The notes under the pieces were generated by a model, which was given only the letters and a program-made list of their open reading frames with translations, was not told the origin of the DNA and ran no database searches. The position numbers were made by a program, and so were the translations under genes. This document shows positions 51,048-61,112 of a stretch of DNA of 64,000 bases, in pieces. Position 1 is the stretch's first letter; each line of letters starts with the position of its first letter. The DNA comes from PWQG01 sp050486205 (GTDB taxonomy: Bacteria; Pseudomonadota; Gammaproteobacteria; Pseudomonadales; Pseudohongiellaceae), in NCBI GenBank assembly GCA_050486205.1, contig JBJHCW010000002.1, forward strand, positions 310,001 to 374,000. The letters are read 5' to 3'.

Positions 51048-53549
51048 TCAGCTCCCGACAACATCTCCGGGCAGCGGCTGATCCAGCACTTCGCGCACTT
51101 TCTCAGACAGGGCCGCAATAGTGAATGGTTTGTCCAGAAGCTGCACACCTGGATCAAGCCGCCCGTGATGCACGATGGAATTTTCTGTATATCCGGACAT
51201 GTACAACACTCTCAGATCGCCTTGCAACGCACGCGCCCGCTCAGCCACCTCGCGGCCGGACATGCCCCCGGTCAGCACCACATCCGTCAGCAACAGATCG
51301 AATTCACCCGGATTGGCAAGTGCAGCCAGCGCCGGCGCACCTTCGGCACAGGCGTGAACACGGTATCCCAGCCGTTGCAGACATTGCACGGTAAACTGCC
51401 GCACCAACTCGTCGTCTTCCACTACAAGTATACTTTCCCGCCCTGGCTCGTTGGCCGGCACCACTTCACGACGATGGGTATAGGTGGGTGACGTGTCCCC
51501 GATTGCCCGGGGCAGGTACAGACGCACGCTGGTACCGTGTTCCTGCTCGGTGTAGATCTTCACCTGGCCGCCAGACTGCCGGGCAAAACCGTACACCATG
51601 GACAGGCCAAGCCCCGAACCCTTGCCTTCCTTCTTGGTGGTAAAAAACGGTTCGAATGCACGCTTGCGAACGTCAGCACTCATGCCGGTCCCGGTATCAG
51701 ATACCGCTACCATGATGTACTGGCCCGGATTGAGCTCATGCTGGCGAGCGTAATCACGATCCACTGATACGTTGGCCGTCTCTATGGTAAGTCGGCCGCC
51801 CTGCGGCATGGCATCCCGGGCATTGATGGCCAGGTTGATGATGGCGCTCTGCAATTCAGCTGGATCCACCATAGCCTTCCACAGACCACTGCCGCGTATC
51901 AGTTCAATCTCCACATTCCCGGTCAGTGTGTGCCGAAGCAGGTTTTCGGTATCGGCAATGAGTTCATTGATGCTGACTACCTGGGGTTTCAACGGCTGCT
52001 TGCGCGCGAAGGCCAACAATCGGTGTGTCAGTTCAGCCGCTCGCTTACCGGCCTGTTGTACCAGTGCGGCCTGCCTGCGCAAGGGTTGCATGCGTTCATC
52101 CGGCAAGCTGTCCAGTTGTTCCATCAGCAACTCTGTGTTGCCAAGTATCACCGTCAGCAGATTGTTGAAATCGTGGGCAACACCACCGGTCAACTGCCCT
52201 ACCGCTTCCATCTTCTGGGATTGCCTCAATCGCTCTTCCGTCTCAATGCGCTCAGTGATGTCCTGAAAGTAGATCGTCAGACCCTTGTCGTGAGGAAACA
52301 CCCGAATACTGAACCAGACATCCAGCGGCTCATAGTTGAGCTCAAAGTGTACCGGACGGTTTTCCCTTACAGCCCGGTGGTACTCCCTGTAGGCATCGGT
52401 ATCCACGCCTTCGGGAAACTCTTCCCACATGTTCTTTCCAGGCAGCTCATCAATATCCCGTTGCAGCAGTCTTCCGGCTTCTTCATTGAGGTAAGTGAAA
52501 CACCAGTTACGATCCAGCACCACAACGGCATCGGAAATGGAGCGGAACACTGTCTCGACCTCGGCGCGGGCACTTTTCTCTGCGAGCAGTGCCGACTCCT
52601 TGGCCCCGAGATACCGCAGCATCAGGTATGACAGGGCAACAAAGAGCGCAGACACCAGGGCACCGAAAATGGCCATGAACACACTGCGTTGTCGCCAACT
52701 GCCCAGCACTACGTTCAAGTCCAGTCCAACGTAAACGAGCAGATTGGAAGCCGGCACTGATGTGTAGGCTACAACTCGCTGATAACCGTCCAGGTCGGTG
52801 GACGTACCTATGAATTGACCGGCCTCACCATCACCACTGAAGCTGCGGTACTGGACCGCGTCGGACATGCGCTGACCGGGTGCGTCATCGTGAAACGGTG
52901 CGCGCACTATACTTACACCATCTTCGTTGATCACACCCACAACATCACCCGGATTGGTCCTGAGGGTGTCGTAGAAAGCCAGGAGATAATCCACCGATAT
53001 CGCCGCCGCAACAATGCCGGCAAAATTCCCTTGCGCGTCTTCCAGGCGGCGACTGACATTAACAGTCCACCGATCCAACGCAAATCCGATCTGACCGATG
53101 CGTGGTTCTCCGACATACAGTCCACGATCGTCGTCCTGCTGATGAACGGTAAACTCGGCAAATGAAGCCAGGTCTGTGGATTGCGGTGACGCAGTGCGAG
53201 AGGTGGCCAGCAATCGGCCCTGTTGATCCAGCACGTAATATGCAAAGGTGAAGCTGGTACTGGATTGCTGGGCGACCAACAGCTCGTGAAGTGACAGAAG
53301 ATCCTCGTCGCTGCTGATATCCAGGGCCGGAAACTCCCTTGCGACGAGCCCCAGTCTCAGATCAAGCCCGCCAAGTACCTGGCGAGTGTGCCCGGCCAGC
53401 GCCCGGGTCAGATCGTTGGCGTGATCGTAGGCGCGGTCAATGGTTTCCGCCCGGTCTGTGGAGATCTGCAGGCCAACACCGCCAGCCAGCAAAGCAACAA
53501 CAAGCAGGTTGATCAGAACGATGGTTTTGTGCAGAGCGCCTCCCAGCAA
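51048..53549 (-). CDS. Hybrid sensor histidine kinase with C-terminal receiver
   Basis: 833 residues: N-terminal membrane helix (about 9-28), periplasmic dCache-like domain (about 30-270), second helix (about 285-310), PAS (about 330-440; VVLDRNWCFTYLNEEAGRLL), HisKA with the phosphorylated His in GGVAHDFNNLLTVILG, HATPase with GSGLGLSMVYGFARQSGG, and a receiver (about 705-825) with phospho-acceptor Asp in LLLTDVVLTGG and switch Lys in LLDKPFT. The layout is that of two-component kinases sensing small ligands in the periplasm. No cognate regulator gene lies beside it. Confidence 0.9.
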   Translation of the reverse strand: MLGGALHKTIVLINLLVVALLAGGVGLQISTDRAETIDRAYDHANDLTRALAGHTRQVLGGLDLRLGLVAREFPALDISSDEDLLSLHELLVAQQSSTSFTFAYYVLDQQGRLLATSRTASPQSTDLASFAEFTVHQQDDDRGLYVGEPRIGQIGFALDRWTVNVSRRLEDAQGNFAGIVAAAISVDYLLAFYDTLRTNPGDVVGVINEDGVSIVRAPFHDDAPGQRMSDAVQYRSFSGDGEAGQFIGTSTDLDGYQRVVAYTSVPASNLLVYVGLDLNVVLGSWRQRSVFMAIFGALVSALFVALSYLMLRYLGAKESALLAEKSARAEVETVFRSISDAVVVLDRNWCFTYLNEEAGRLLQRDIDELPGKNMWEEFPEGVDTDAYREYHRAVRENRPVHFELNYEPLDVWFSIRVFPHDKGLTIYFQDITERIETEERLRQSQKMEAVGQLTGGVAHDFNNLLTVILGNTELLMEQLDSLPDERMQPLRRQAALVQQAGKRAAELTHRLLAFARKQPLKPQVVSINELIADTENLLRHTLTGNVEIELIRGSGLWKAMVDPAELQSAIINLAINARDAMPQGGRLTIETANVSVDRDYARQHELNPGQYIMVAVSDTGTGMSADVRKRAFEPFFTTKKEGKGSGLGLSMVYGFARQSGGQVKIYTEQEHGTSVRLYLPRAIGDTSPTYTHRREVVPANEPGRESILVVEDDELVRQFTVQCLQRLGYRVHACAEGAPALAALANPGEFDLLLTDVVLTGGMSGREVAERARALQGDLRVLYMSGYTENSIVHHGRLDPGVQLLDKPFTIAALSEKVREVLDQPLPGDVVGS

Positions 53550-53663
53550 ACCAGTCCGTCATCAGGTTCCTTGGTCCGTTCACTGCCAATTATGTGGCGC
53601 CATTGCCAGGCTGTCCAGCACTGTGACCATCGTACGGTTCCAGTGGCCGTGCCAAAGTCAGAA

Positions 53664-55658
53664 TCAGGCAATGGGCTTTCGGCGTTTACCCTTGTCCTTG
53701 TTCACGCGATTTTTCTTGCGTGGTTTGTCGTCGACTTTTTTGGCGGCCTTTTTACCCGGTTTCCTGTTCAGCGTCTTGTTCGGCGCCTTGCCCGATTGTT
53801 TTTCGTGCGCCTCAAACCCCGGCTTGTTGTCAGGCCTGTCGCGGTGGCGCAACTTCTTGCGCGCCTGCCCGGGTGCCGGGCTCTGTTCCCGTGAGTCCGG
53901 GCTGGCGATGGGCGCTACAGCTGTCGGGCCGGCCAGTGCTGTGATATTCAATGGCTTCTGGCACACATGTGTCTTGCGCAGGGTACGGAAAATTTCCTCC
54001 GGCATGCCATCGGGCAAATCTACCGTGCTGTAGCTGTCAAAGATGCGGATGTGACCGATGTACCGGCCCTCAATTTCCGCCTCATTCGCAATGGCGCCAA
54101 CGATTTCACGCGGTGTCACATTATCCTGATGTCCCACATCAATGCGGAACCGCTGCATCGGAATGTCCGGAAAGTCCTTCAGCGCCTTGGCACGCACTTC
54201 ACCATCATCAGCCGCCACTCTGGGTATGCGCTCGCGCACCGGCTTGTCTTTGGGTGCCGGTCGCTCCGGTGCCCGTTGTGCGGGCGCAGGACGTGTTGAG
54301 GCCTTGTCGCGTTGCACCGGCTCCGCACGATCGCGTACCGGCGCCAATGGTTTATCCTTTTGCAATAACATGGCCATGGCCGCAGCCACATCTTCTATGC
54401 TGCACTCGTGGTCACGGCACAGATCCTGAACCAGATCGTGGAAGAACTCCAGATTACCCGCCTGCACAGTGTCGGCGATGGCAGCCTTGAAGGCCTCGCT
54501 GCGACGCTCGATCAACTCCCCACGGGTGGGCAGTTCCATGCGGGTGATCGTCTTGCGGGTGGTCCTTTCAATGGACTGCAACATGCGTCGTTCACGCGGG
54601 GCAACAAACAGGATTGCCTTACCCGAACGCCCGGCACGGCCAGTGCGGCCAATGCGGTGCACGTAGGCTTCGTTGTCGTAGGGAATATCGTAGTTCATCA
54701 CGTGACTGATACGGTCCACGTCCAGACCTCTGGCCGCCACATCGGTGGCCACCAGGATGTCGAGGTTGCCGCGCTTGAGTTGCTCGATTGTGCGCTGACG
54801 CAGGCTCTGGTTCATGTCACCGTTCAGCGCGGCGGCCGAAAAGCCACGGGCACTGAGTTTGTCCGCCAGCTCCACCGTACTGTTACGGGTGCGCACAAAC
54901 ACGATCATGCCGTCGAATTCTTCCACTTCCAGCAGGCGCGTCAACGCGTCCAGTTTGTTGGTACCCTGAACCAGCCAGTAGAACTGCTCAATGTCTGCGT
55001 TGGTGCTGGTTGCAGTCTTGATGCGGATTTCTTCCGGGTTTTTCAGGTATCGATCGGCAACTTTCTTGATGGCTGCCGGCATTGTGGCTGAAAACAGTGC
55101 AACCTGGCGCTCTGACGGCGTCTGCTTGAGAATTTCCTCCACATCATCGATGAAACCCATACGCAGCATCTCATCGCCTTCATCCAGCACCAGGGTCTGC
55201 AGACTGCGCAGATCCAGTGATTTGCGGCGCAAATGGTCAAGCAGACGACCCGGCGTTGCCACAATCACATGTGCGCCCCGGCGCAGCGCCTGAAGCTGCC
55301 GCCCCATGTCCTGACCTCCGTACACAGGCAATACGTGAAAACCTTTCATACCTTCGGCGTAGGTCTGGAAGGCCTCGGCCACCTGCAGCGCCAACTCGCG
55401 CGTCGGACACAGCACCAGCGCCTGGGTTCGCATATTGCTCACATCGATACGTGCCAGTATCGGCAAGGCAAAGGCAGCCGTCTTGCCAGTGCCGGTCTGC
55501 GCCATACCCACAATATCACTGCCGGCCAACAGGGGCGGAATGGTGCGACGCTGAATGGGGGTGGGGGTTTCGTAACCAACACGGCTCAACGTTTCGAGCA
55601 GGTTCGCGGGAAGATTGAGGTCAGCAAAGCTGAACTCCCTGGATTCGGAGCTGGACAT
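53664..55658 (-). CDS. deaD: DEAD-box RNA helicase (DeaD/CsdA-like)
   Basis: 664 residues: helicase core (about 1-380) with Q motif, motif I AQTGTGKTAAF, motif II LVLDEGDEMLRMGF, SATMP and HRIGRTGRAGRSG. Then comes an RNA-binding C-terminal domain of DeaD type (about 480-580, MQRFRIDVGHQDNVTPREIV) and a basic Lys/Arg-rich tail. It assists ribosome assembly and cold adaptation. Motif II reads DEGD instead of DEAD. The start MSSSESREFSF at 55658 is preferred; a frame from 55901 would add non-conserved sequence. Confidence 0.92.
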   Translation of the reverse strand: MSSSESREFSFADLNLPANLLETLSRVGYETPTPIQRRTIPPLLAGSDIVGMAQTGTGKTAAFALPILARIDVSNMRTQALVLCPTRELALQVAEAFQTYAEGMKGFHVLPVYGGQDMGRQLQALRRGAHVIVATPGRLLDHLRRKSLDLRSLQTLVLDEGDEMLRMGFIDDVEEILKQTPSERQVALFSATMPAAIKKVADRYLKNPEEIRIKTATSTNADIEQFYWLVQGTNKLDALTRLLEVEEFDGMIVFVRTRNSTVELADKLSARGFSAAALNGDMNQSLRQRTIEQLKRGNLDILVATDVAARGLDVDRISHVMNYDIPYDNEAYVHRIGRTGRAGRSGKAILFVAPRERRMLQSIERTTRKTITRMELPTRGELIERRSEAFKAAIADTVQAGNLEFFHDLVQDLCRDHECSIEDVAAAMAMLLQKDKPLAPVRDRAEPVQRDKASTRPAPAQRAPERPAPKDKPVRERIPRVAADDGEVRAKALKDFPDIPMQRFRIDVGHQDNVTPREIVGAIANEAEIEGRYIGHIRIFDSYSTVDLPDGMPEEIFRTLRKTHVCQKPLNITALAGPTAVAPIASPDSREQSPAPGQARKKLRHRDRPDNKPGFEAHEKQSGKAPNKTLNRKPGKKAAKKVDDKPRKKNRVNKDKGKRRKPIA

Positions 55659-55710
55659 TATGGTGCCTGCAGGCGGGAAGTCATCAAAAGGGGTGGTGAT
55701 TATACGCGAA

Positions 55711-56769
55711 TCACTGACGACTTTCCAGAAAGCGCATGGTGCGGGCCGGAAAATCGGTGAACACCCCGTCCACATCGGCCTGGAAATAGAACAACTCCAG
55801 CATATGCTCAAAATCGCTGGCATAGGCCGGTACCATGCCCTCATCGGCACGGAAGGTATAGGGATGTACCGCCATACCGTGCCGGTGTGCCAGTGGCACA
55901 AGGTCGGTCATGATCAGGTTGTCGGCGGTGGAGTCGTCACTGATGATCAGTGAATAATGCGGTCCCAGGCCATCGGCATAACGCGCGATTTCCTGCACAC
56001 CGGCCTCTTCCAGCATCCACTGATACGAGGCACCGCCACCAATGAGCTGCACCAGCTTCACGTGCACATCCAATGCAGGAAAGATTTCGTCATGTACACG
56101 CCTGAGTTCGTCAAAATCAAAAGTCTGAAGGAAAACGTTGCTGTCCTTGCTGGTGTAGCCGTAGTCCTTCAGCATCTGCACCATGGCCATGCTGATGTCA
56201 TGACCGTGCTCCCGGTGGAAGGCTGGCGCCTTGATCTCGGGGTAGATGCCGATGTCCTGGCCGGTGGAGTGATTAAGGCCCTGCACAAACTCGATCTGCT
56301 CAGCCAGGGTATGAACGTAGAAGCGGGACTGCCAGATCGGAAAGCGCGACGGATAGTTGGACACCTGTTCGCCGTCCTCATTCTCCGCGTAACCTTCGGT
56401 GATGCGCAGCTGGCGGATTTCATCCAGTGTGAAGTCTATGACGTAGTGCAGACCGTTTTCGCGGGCGCGGTCGGGGAACCTGTCGGCCACATCTGTGGTC
56501 CGATCCAGGGTCAGGTCGTGCCAGACGATCAGCTCACCATCGCTGGTCATCATTACGTCCTGTTCCATGAAATGGGCACCTGTCGCGTAAGCCATGGCAA
56601 CCGCCGGCAAGGTATGCTCGGGCAGATAACCACTGGCACCGCGATGGGCCACTACAACTTTTTCATGGTCTGCCGTCTGGGCATACGCCGTGCGCCCTGA
56701 TACCGCTTCAACCCCTGCACTCATCACCATTACTCCTGCGAGCACTCGCGTCAGAATCGAAAACCGCAT
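55711..56769 (-). CDS. glpQ: Periplasmic glycerophosphodiester phosphodiesterase
   Basis: 352 residues with a signal peptide (MRFSILTRVLAGVMVMSAGV, cleavage near AYA). The GDPD TIM barrel has VVAHRGASGYLPEHTLPAV (His general acid), the metal ligands in HFMEQDVMMTSDGELIVWHD, and GIYPEIKAPAFH. It releases glycerol-3-phosphate from deacylated phospholipids in the periplasm. The ATG at 56769 was preferred because it gives the signal peptide. It is 76 bp downstream of the DUF5916 gene in the same direction. Confidence 0.9.
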   Translation of the reverse strand: MRFSILTRVLAGVMVMSAGVEAVSGRTAYAQTADHEKVVVAHRGASGYLPEHTLPAVAMAYATGAHFMEQDVMMTSDGELIVWHDLTLDRTTDVADRFPDRARENGLHYVIDFTLDEIRQLRITEGYAENEDGEQVSNYPSRFPIWQSRFYVHTLAEQIEFVQGLNHSTGQDIGIYPEIKAPAFHREHGHDISMAMVQMLKDYGYTSKDSNVFLQTFDFDELRRVHDEIFPALDVHVKLVQLIGGGASYQWMLEEAGVQEIARYADGLGPHYSLIISDDSTADNLIMTDLVPLAHRHGMAVHPYTFRADEGMVPAYASDFEHMLELFYFQADVDGVFTDFPARTMRFLESRQ

Positions 56770-56844
56770 CAGTGTATCCCCCAAGCCCGGTCGGAACATC
56801 ATTCTAGCTTAGTTTGATGTCCCGTTTGTGACAGATGCATGTCA

Positions 56845-59262
56845 TCAGCTGCCAAAGCGATATCGCAACTTGACAACCCAGGAGTCGACAATCCGGTCAC
56901 TCCAGGCCTCCCGGAACATGTCCTGGAAATCACCTTCGAAGGTGCCGGGGATATTACTGCCCCGTGTGTACACCACGAACAGGTCAGACAGCGGTGCAAT
57001 CTCCCAGCGATATCGGGCCTGGAAGCTGAGACGGCTGACGGTAAAGTCGCGAAGTGCACCTTCGGGCCGCTCAGTACGCTGCAGATAATCCACCTGATCC
57101 TGACTGACACGATAGAAGTAGTGCTCCTGAGCCTTGATGCCGGTCCACTGCATGCCCAGGCGGAACTGCTGCCGGGCAGTGATGAAGTAGCTGGCATTTA
57201 ATTGTGGCGACCACTCCACAGCTTCAAAGGAGCCCATCAGATTGCCGCCCTGGTGTATCAGCCAGCCATCACGGTCACGATACTGGAGTCGCCCATCCAG
57301 TGAGAAGCGGTCATTGGGCCGCCAGTCCGCGCCTGCAGTATAGGTCAGGTTACTGCGCCCCAGATCTTCCTGGGCGCTGTTGACATCAACGTTGAAGCTC
57401 AGCGGCCTTGACCGGTCGCTGCGCCAGCTTACGTTGCCGGAGTAGCGCGCCGGAATTTTGTAAGTGCCATTGCCGCGGCTCAAGCTGTCATCTACCCGTG
57501 GCGGGAAATAACGCAGATTGAAACCGATGTTCTGGTTATTGTGCAACGTATATGACTGCCCAAGAAACAGTCCCAGACGCACCGGACGACCGTCATTGTT
57601 CCACTGGTTGATAACCGTGACCGTGGTATCCCAGGTTCGCGCACGTTGCAGGCCCGACACACTTCTGCGAAAGATGTAGTCCAGCATCACGTGATCATTG
57701 CGCTGCAAGTAGCCCACGTCGTTGATGTCCAGGCGAGTGTCGATCACATTACCGATGAAGGTATGGGTGATGCCCCGTCGCGGCTGGAAGTCCACGTCAA
57801 AGATCAGACCCTGTCCGGTGGTGCCTTGCACATCACTGTGCAGCGCCTGGCCATTGATGTTCCAGCGGGCATCTGCAGAGAAGTATTGAAAATCGACCCC
57901 ATTGACTGTAGCTGTGCGATCGGGGTGCGACAGGTGAGTGCCCATCCAGCCAATGCTGCGTCTGCCACCACGCGTGGTGTCCTCGTACAACAGCCTGGCA
58001 ATACCGAAGTCTCTGCCTGAGGATTCCACGGGCACCCGATTACCCTGTTGATCCACGCCCCGGATGCTCATGTCATCCTCAAACGCCAGCAATGCACCAT
58101 AGCGCCAGGGACCACTCTGTCCCGTGACCTTGCCGGCACCCAATAGCTCAGTGGGCTGGTTGCGATCCAGCGCAGCGGTCTGCACACCCGACGGAACGTC
58201 GTACTGTGCGGCGGCGCCTATACGACGGGTATTGAGCATGGTGATGGGGCCACCGGGCCCGCGACCGTTCCGCGCGCGCGGGGTGGCAAAGAACACATCC
58301 TGGCCTTCTACAAAGAAGGGGCGCTTTTCGGAGAAAAAAGTTTCGAATGCACTGAGGTTGACCACAATATCGTCAGATTCGACCGTGCCAAAATCCGGAT
58401 TGATAGTCGCCGATAATTGTGTGTTGGCATTCGGGCGCCAGTAAACATCCGCGCCCACCCGTACATCGGTATCGTCCCGGACGTTGTCACGGGTCACCGA
58501 GCTGTAGGGGTAGAAGGTGATCTGTGTGGACGGACTGATACCATGCAGTTCGAACTTCTGGAAGGCTGAAAGGTATTCCGGACTTGTGTCCGGCAGTGCT
58601 GGCCAGCTCCAGTTCTCATTGCGGTGAGACACATCCCGTTCAAAGTAGATACCAATCTGCCGGCGATCTCCCGTGGCCTGCGGCAAGGCCATCATCGACC
58701 AGGGAATGAAGTACTCGGCTGTCCATCCGGTATCGGTGATCTGCGTGTAACCTTCCCACGGGCCATCCCATTCCCGAGCGATCTGTCGCTCGGGAAGAAT
58801 GGTGCCATCGGAGTAGGTGCCGCCAAGATTGAGGCGCAGAAAATAACCATACAGGGCCTCGCCAGAGGCGTCCACAGAGACCACAAAGGCATCCCGGGGC
58901 ACACCCTGGTCCCGTGCGCTCATGCGCTGCACTATAGTGTCCGGATCCTGCTCGGCGATCACCCCGACATACATGCCACGATCATCATAAAAAATCCGAA
59001 CCTGGGTGCTCATTGGCGCCGGTTGCAGTGTATCCGGAGAAATCACACGCATGGCGTCGATCACCGGTACCTGTTGCCAGATGGCTTCATCCACGTGGCC
59101 ATCAAGCGTGATCTGCGACCCACCATCGTCGATGCGTGTCATTGTGATCACGGGTTGAGTGATGGAGGCTTGTGCCTGCACTGCGACAGGCATTACAAGG
59201 GAAAGCATGACAACGGCACACAGAGAATACAATCGTGCGCCTGGAATTGTGGGGATATTCAC
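56845..59262 (-). CDS. DUF5916 outer-membrane protein with CBM9-like domain
   Basis: 805 residues: signal peptide (SLCAVVMLSLVMPVAVQAQA), then a CBM9-like beta-sandwich (about 35-230; ITLDGHVDEAIWQQVPVIDA is the typical opening), then a long segment of alternating amphipathic strands that should form an outer-membrane beta barrel ending in VVKLRYRFGS. The family is known in bacteroidetes and proteobacteria, often with carbohydrate or peptide utilisation loci, but its ligand is not established. No TonB box or plug domain is obvious. Confidence 0.82.
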   Translation of the reverse strand: MNIPTIPGARLYSLCAVVMLSLVMPVAVQAQASITQPVITMTRIDDGGSQITLDGHVDEAIWQQVPVIDAMRVISPDTLQPAPMSTQVRIFYDDRGMYVGVIAEQDPDTIVQRMSARDQGVPRDAFVVSVDASGEALYGYFLRLNLGGTYSDGTILPERQIAREWDGPWEGYTQITDTGWTAEYFIPWSMMALPQATGDRRQIGIYFERDVSHRNENWSWPALPDTSPEYLSAFQKFELHGISPSTQITFYPYSSVTRDNVRDDTDVRVGADVYWRPNANTQLSATINPDFGTVESDDIVVNLSAFETFFSEKRPFFVEGQDVFFATPRARNGRGPGGPITMLNTRRIGAAAQYDVPSGVQTAALDRNQPTELLGAGKVTGQSGPWRYGALLAFEDDMSIRGVDQQGNRVPVESSGRDFGIARLLYEDTTRGGRRSIGWMGTHLSHPDRTATVNGVDFQYFSADARWNINGQALHSDVQGTTGQGLIFDVDFQPRRGITHTFIGNVIDTRLDINDVGYLQRNDHVMLDYIFRRSVSGLQRARTWDTTVTVINQWNNDGRPVRLGLFLGQSYTLHNNQNIGFNLRYFPPRVDDSLSRGNGTYKIPARYSGNVSWRSDRSRPLSFNVDVNSAQEDLGRSNLTYTAGADWRPNDRFSLDGRLQYRDRDGWLIHQGGNLMGSFEAVEWSPQLNASYFITARQQFRLGMQWTGIKAQEHYFYRVSQDQVDYLQRTERPEGALRDFTVSRLSFQARYRWEIAPLSDLFVVYTRGSNIPGTFEGDFQDMFREAWSDRIVDSWVVKLRYRFGS

Positions 59263-59540
59263 GTTGAGACTACCTGATTATTTTTGTCGCCGCGAGTATA
59301 TCAGTTACCGCGCAGCGAAAAATGCTCCGGGGGCAATAAAGCACATGGGATTACACTTTGTAACCTTTGTGACAAGGCGCAACAGTCGTTGCATGATGTT
59401 GCCGCAGGGCCATGAAGGAAAAATGCACCTACGGCCAGTTTTTTCCTTCAAATTGCCATATTTGTCACGGAACAAATGGCGGATATTGTCGTCCAATACA
59501 ATGAACCGCTTTCACACACCCGCAGTCACAAGGATTCATC

Positions 59541-59690
59541 ATGAGATTATCACGACGCACATCCCACCCATTATTTGTCGAAGAGGAAACCTACAACTGG
59601 GCCAAAGGAAGAGGCAGCGTGATCAAACTGCTTTCAGTGTCACTGCTGGGACTGGCCATGGTGGGTGTTGTGCTTTTGATTGCGACCTGA
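59541..59690 (+). CDS. Small membrane protein, 49 residues
   Basis: It begins at an ATG preceded by AAGGA with 7-bp spacing. The product has a charged N-terminal half (RRTSHPLFVEEETYNWAKGR) and one transmembrane helix (VIKLLSVSLLGLAMVGVVLL) near the C-terminus, with no other motif. It converges with the desulfhydrase gene at adjacent ends. Conservation is not known to me. Upstream (59263-59540) I see no other gene. Confidence 0.55.
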   Translation: MRLSRRTSHPLFVEEETYNWAKGRGSVIKLLSVSLLGLAMVGVVLLIAT

Positions 59691-60713
59691 TCAGTGACGG
59701 AACGCCTGTTTGTGGGGAAACAATCCAAACAGGCCGCCAGTGTGGATGAACACAACATCACGCGCACCGCGCAGACAACCCTTGATCACTTCATTGTACA
59801 TGCCGTGAAATGCCTTGCCTGTATATACCGGATCCAGGACCAGGCCTTCGGTCCGGGCCATCAGACGGATGCATTCAAACACCTTTTCATCGGCCTGCCC
59901 GTAGCCGGGTCCGACATAACCCTCGACCGTGTTCACTGCCAGGGAGCCAGCTGTGAACCCGGCCGGCAGCAGGTGTGCGTAACGCGACTCCCATTTGCGG
60001 AAATCACGCCTTACCTTGTCATGAAAGTACTGCGCATCATCACATACGTTGACAGCCAGCACCTGGTCCGCCAGATCAAACAATGCATTGCCGGCAATCA
60101 GACCGGCTTGGGTGCCACCTGACCCGGTTGCGGTAACAATGGCATCCGGATGCAAGTCCTCGCGCTTCAGGTCACTGGCAAGCTCCTCACTGGCTGCGAC
60201 GTATCCCCACAAACCGATTTCGTCGCTGGCACCTGTGGGAATGAAAAATGCCTTGTGCCCATCCTTCGCCAGCTTGGCCTGCAGTTGTTCAGCCATTGCC
60301 TCGTGGCGGTGCCAATCACCCGGTGCCACATAATGAATCACGGCGCCAGCCAGTTGGTCCAGTAGCAGATTGCCGTCGGCCGGCACGGCGGGCTCTCCGC
60401 GCAGCAACAGGTGCACGCGCAACCCAAGCTGAGCAGCCACCAGTGCGGTGACACGACAATGGTTGGATTGCACACCACCGCAGGTAATCAGTGTGTCGCA
60501 GGATTGGGCCAGAGCCTCTGCTACCGAAAATTCCAGTTTACGAAGCTTGTTGCCGCAGGTTTCTGTGCCCGTGAGATTATCCTGCTTTACCCAGATACGG
60601 GTGCCATCCAGTTGTGCTGAAAAACGCTCGAGCAGGCGCAAGGGCGTAGGCAGGCGAGCCAACGCCAGCCTGGGTGGATATTTCAGTGACTTCGAAGTGG
60701 GCGACGCTGACAT
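59691..60713 (-). CDS. dcyD: D-cysteine desulfhydrase / ACC deaminase-type PLP enzyme
   Basis: 340 residues of the fold-type II PLP family. The PLP lysine is in ETCGNKLRKLEFSVAEAL (about residue 56), followed by TCGGVQSNHCRVTALVAAQL, which holds Ser/Asn contacts to substrate and cofactor. A glycine-rich phosphate-binding loop TATGSGGTQAGL lies near residue 195. Members cleave D-cysteine to pyruvate, H2S and ammonia, or degrade the ethylene precursor ACC. Which of the two occurs here depends on fine active-site residues I cannot judge safely. Confidence 0.85.
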   Translation of the reverse strand: MSASPTSKSLKYPPRLALARLPTPLRLLERFSAQLDGTRIWVKQDNLTGTETCGNKLRKLEFSVAEALAQSCDTLITCGGVQSNHCRVTALVAAQLGLRVHLLLRGEPAVPADGNLLLDQLAGAVIHYVAPGDWHRHEAMAEQLQAKLAKDGHKAFFIPTGASDEIGLWGYVAASEELASDLKREDLHPDAIVTATGSGGTQAGLIAGNALFDLADQVLAVNVCDDAQYFHDKVRRDFRKWESRYAHLLPAGFTAGSLAVNTVEGYVGPGYGQADEKVFECIRLMARTEGLVLDPVYTGKAFHGMYNEVIKGCLRGARDVVFIHTGGLFGLFPHKQAFRH

Positions 60714-60737
60714 GCGGGTAGCGCCCGGGCGGCGACC

Positions 60738-61112
60738 TTAACGGTCGTCATCCGGGCGGAACTTTTCGCTGTAGAGAAAGAAGTTGGTCAGCACTGCCCG
60801 AAGGTGAATAGACGCGTTGAGGTTGTCGATCAACTCAGAGCTCATCTTCGGTTGCGCAAGCGTGAAGCCCAGGGCCGCACTGGCTTTACGGAGATCGTCA
60901 AGAATGACCTGCTCAAAAGCATCGTTACTGCCAGCCAGGGAATCAGCCGCTCTGGCCATGGCTTCGTGCATTTTCTGAAGCGTGGGTGTCACGTGAGGCT
61001 GTGGCATGGTGGCCTCCTCGTGAGGAGGCCGGCCCTGTGCTGCGTATGCCAACAGAAATTCGTAACCGGATTCAACCGCTTCGATATCGTCTTCCAGAAT
61101 ACTGCTAGTCAT
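60738..61112 (-). CDS. Unknown 124-residue protein linked to a b-type cytochrome
   Basis: 124 residues, acidic and helical, with no membrane segment and no recognised motif (SSILEDDIEAVESGYEFLLA start, then HLRAVLTNFFLYSEKF end). Its ATG directly follows the stop of the cytochrome gene (TAGATGA), so the two are co-translated. It may serve as an assembly or partner protein for the cytochrome. Confidence 0.7.
   Translation of the reverse strand: MTSSILEDDIEAVESGYEFLLAYAAQGRPPHEEATMPQPHVTPTLQKMHEAMARAADSLAGSNDAFEQVILDDLRKASAALGFTLAQPKMSSELIDNLNASIHLRAVLTNFFLYSEKFRPDDDR

Noticed and set aside
38771..59461. Shared 12-mer TTGCCATATTTG near 38771 and 59450
   Set aside because: More than a hundred coincident 12-mers are expected by chance in 64 kb, and no symmetry or spacing supports a regulatory site.
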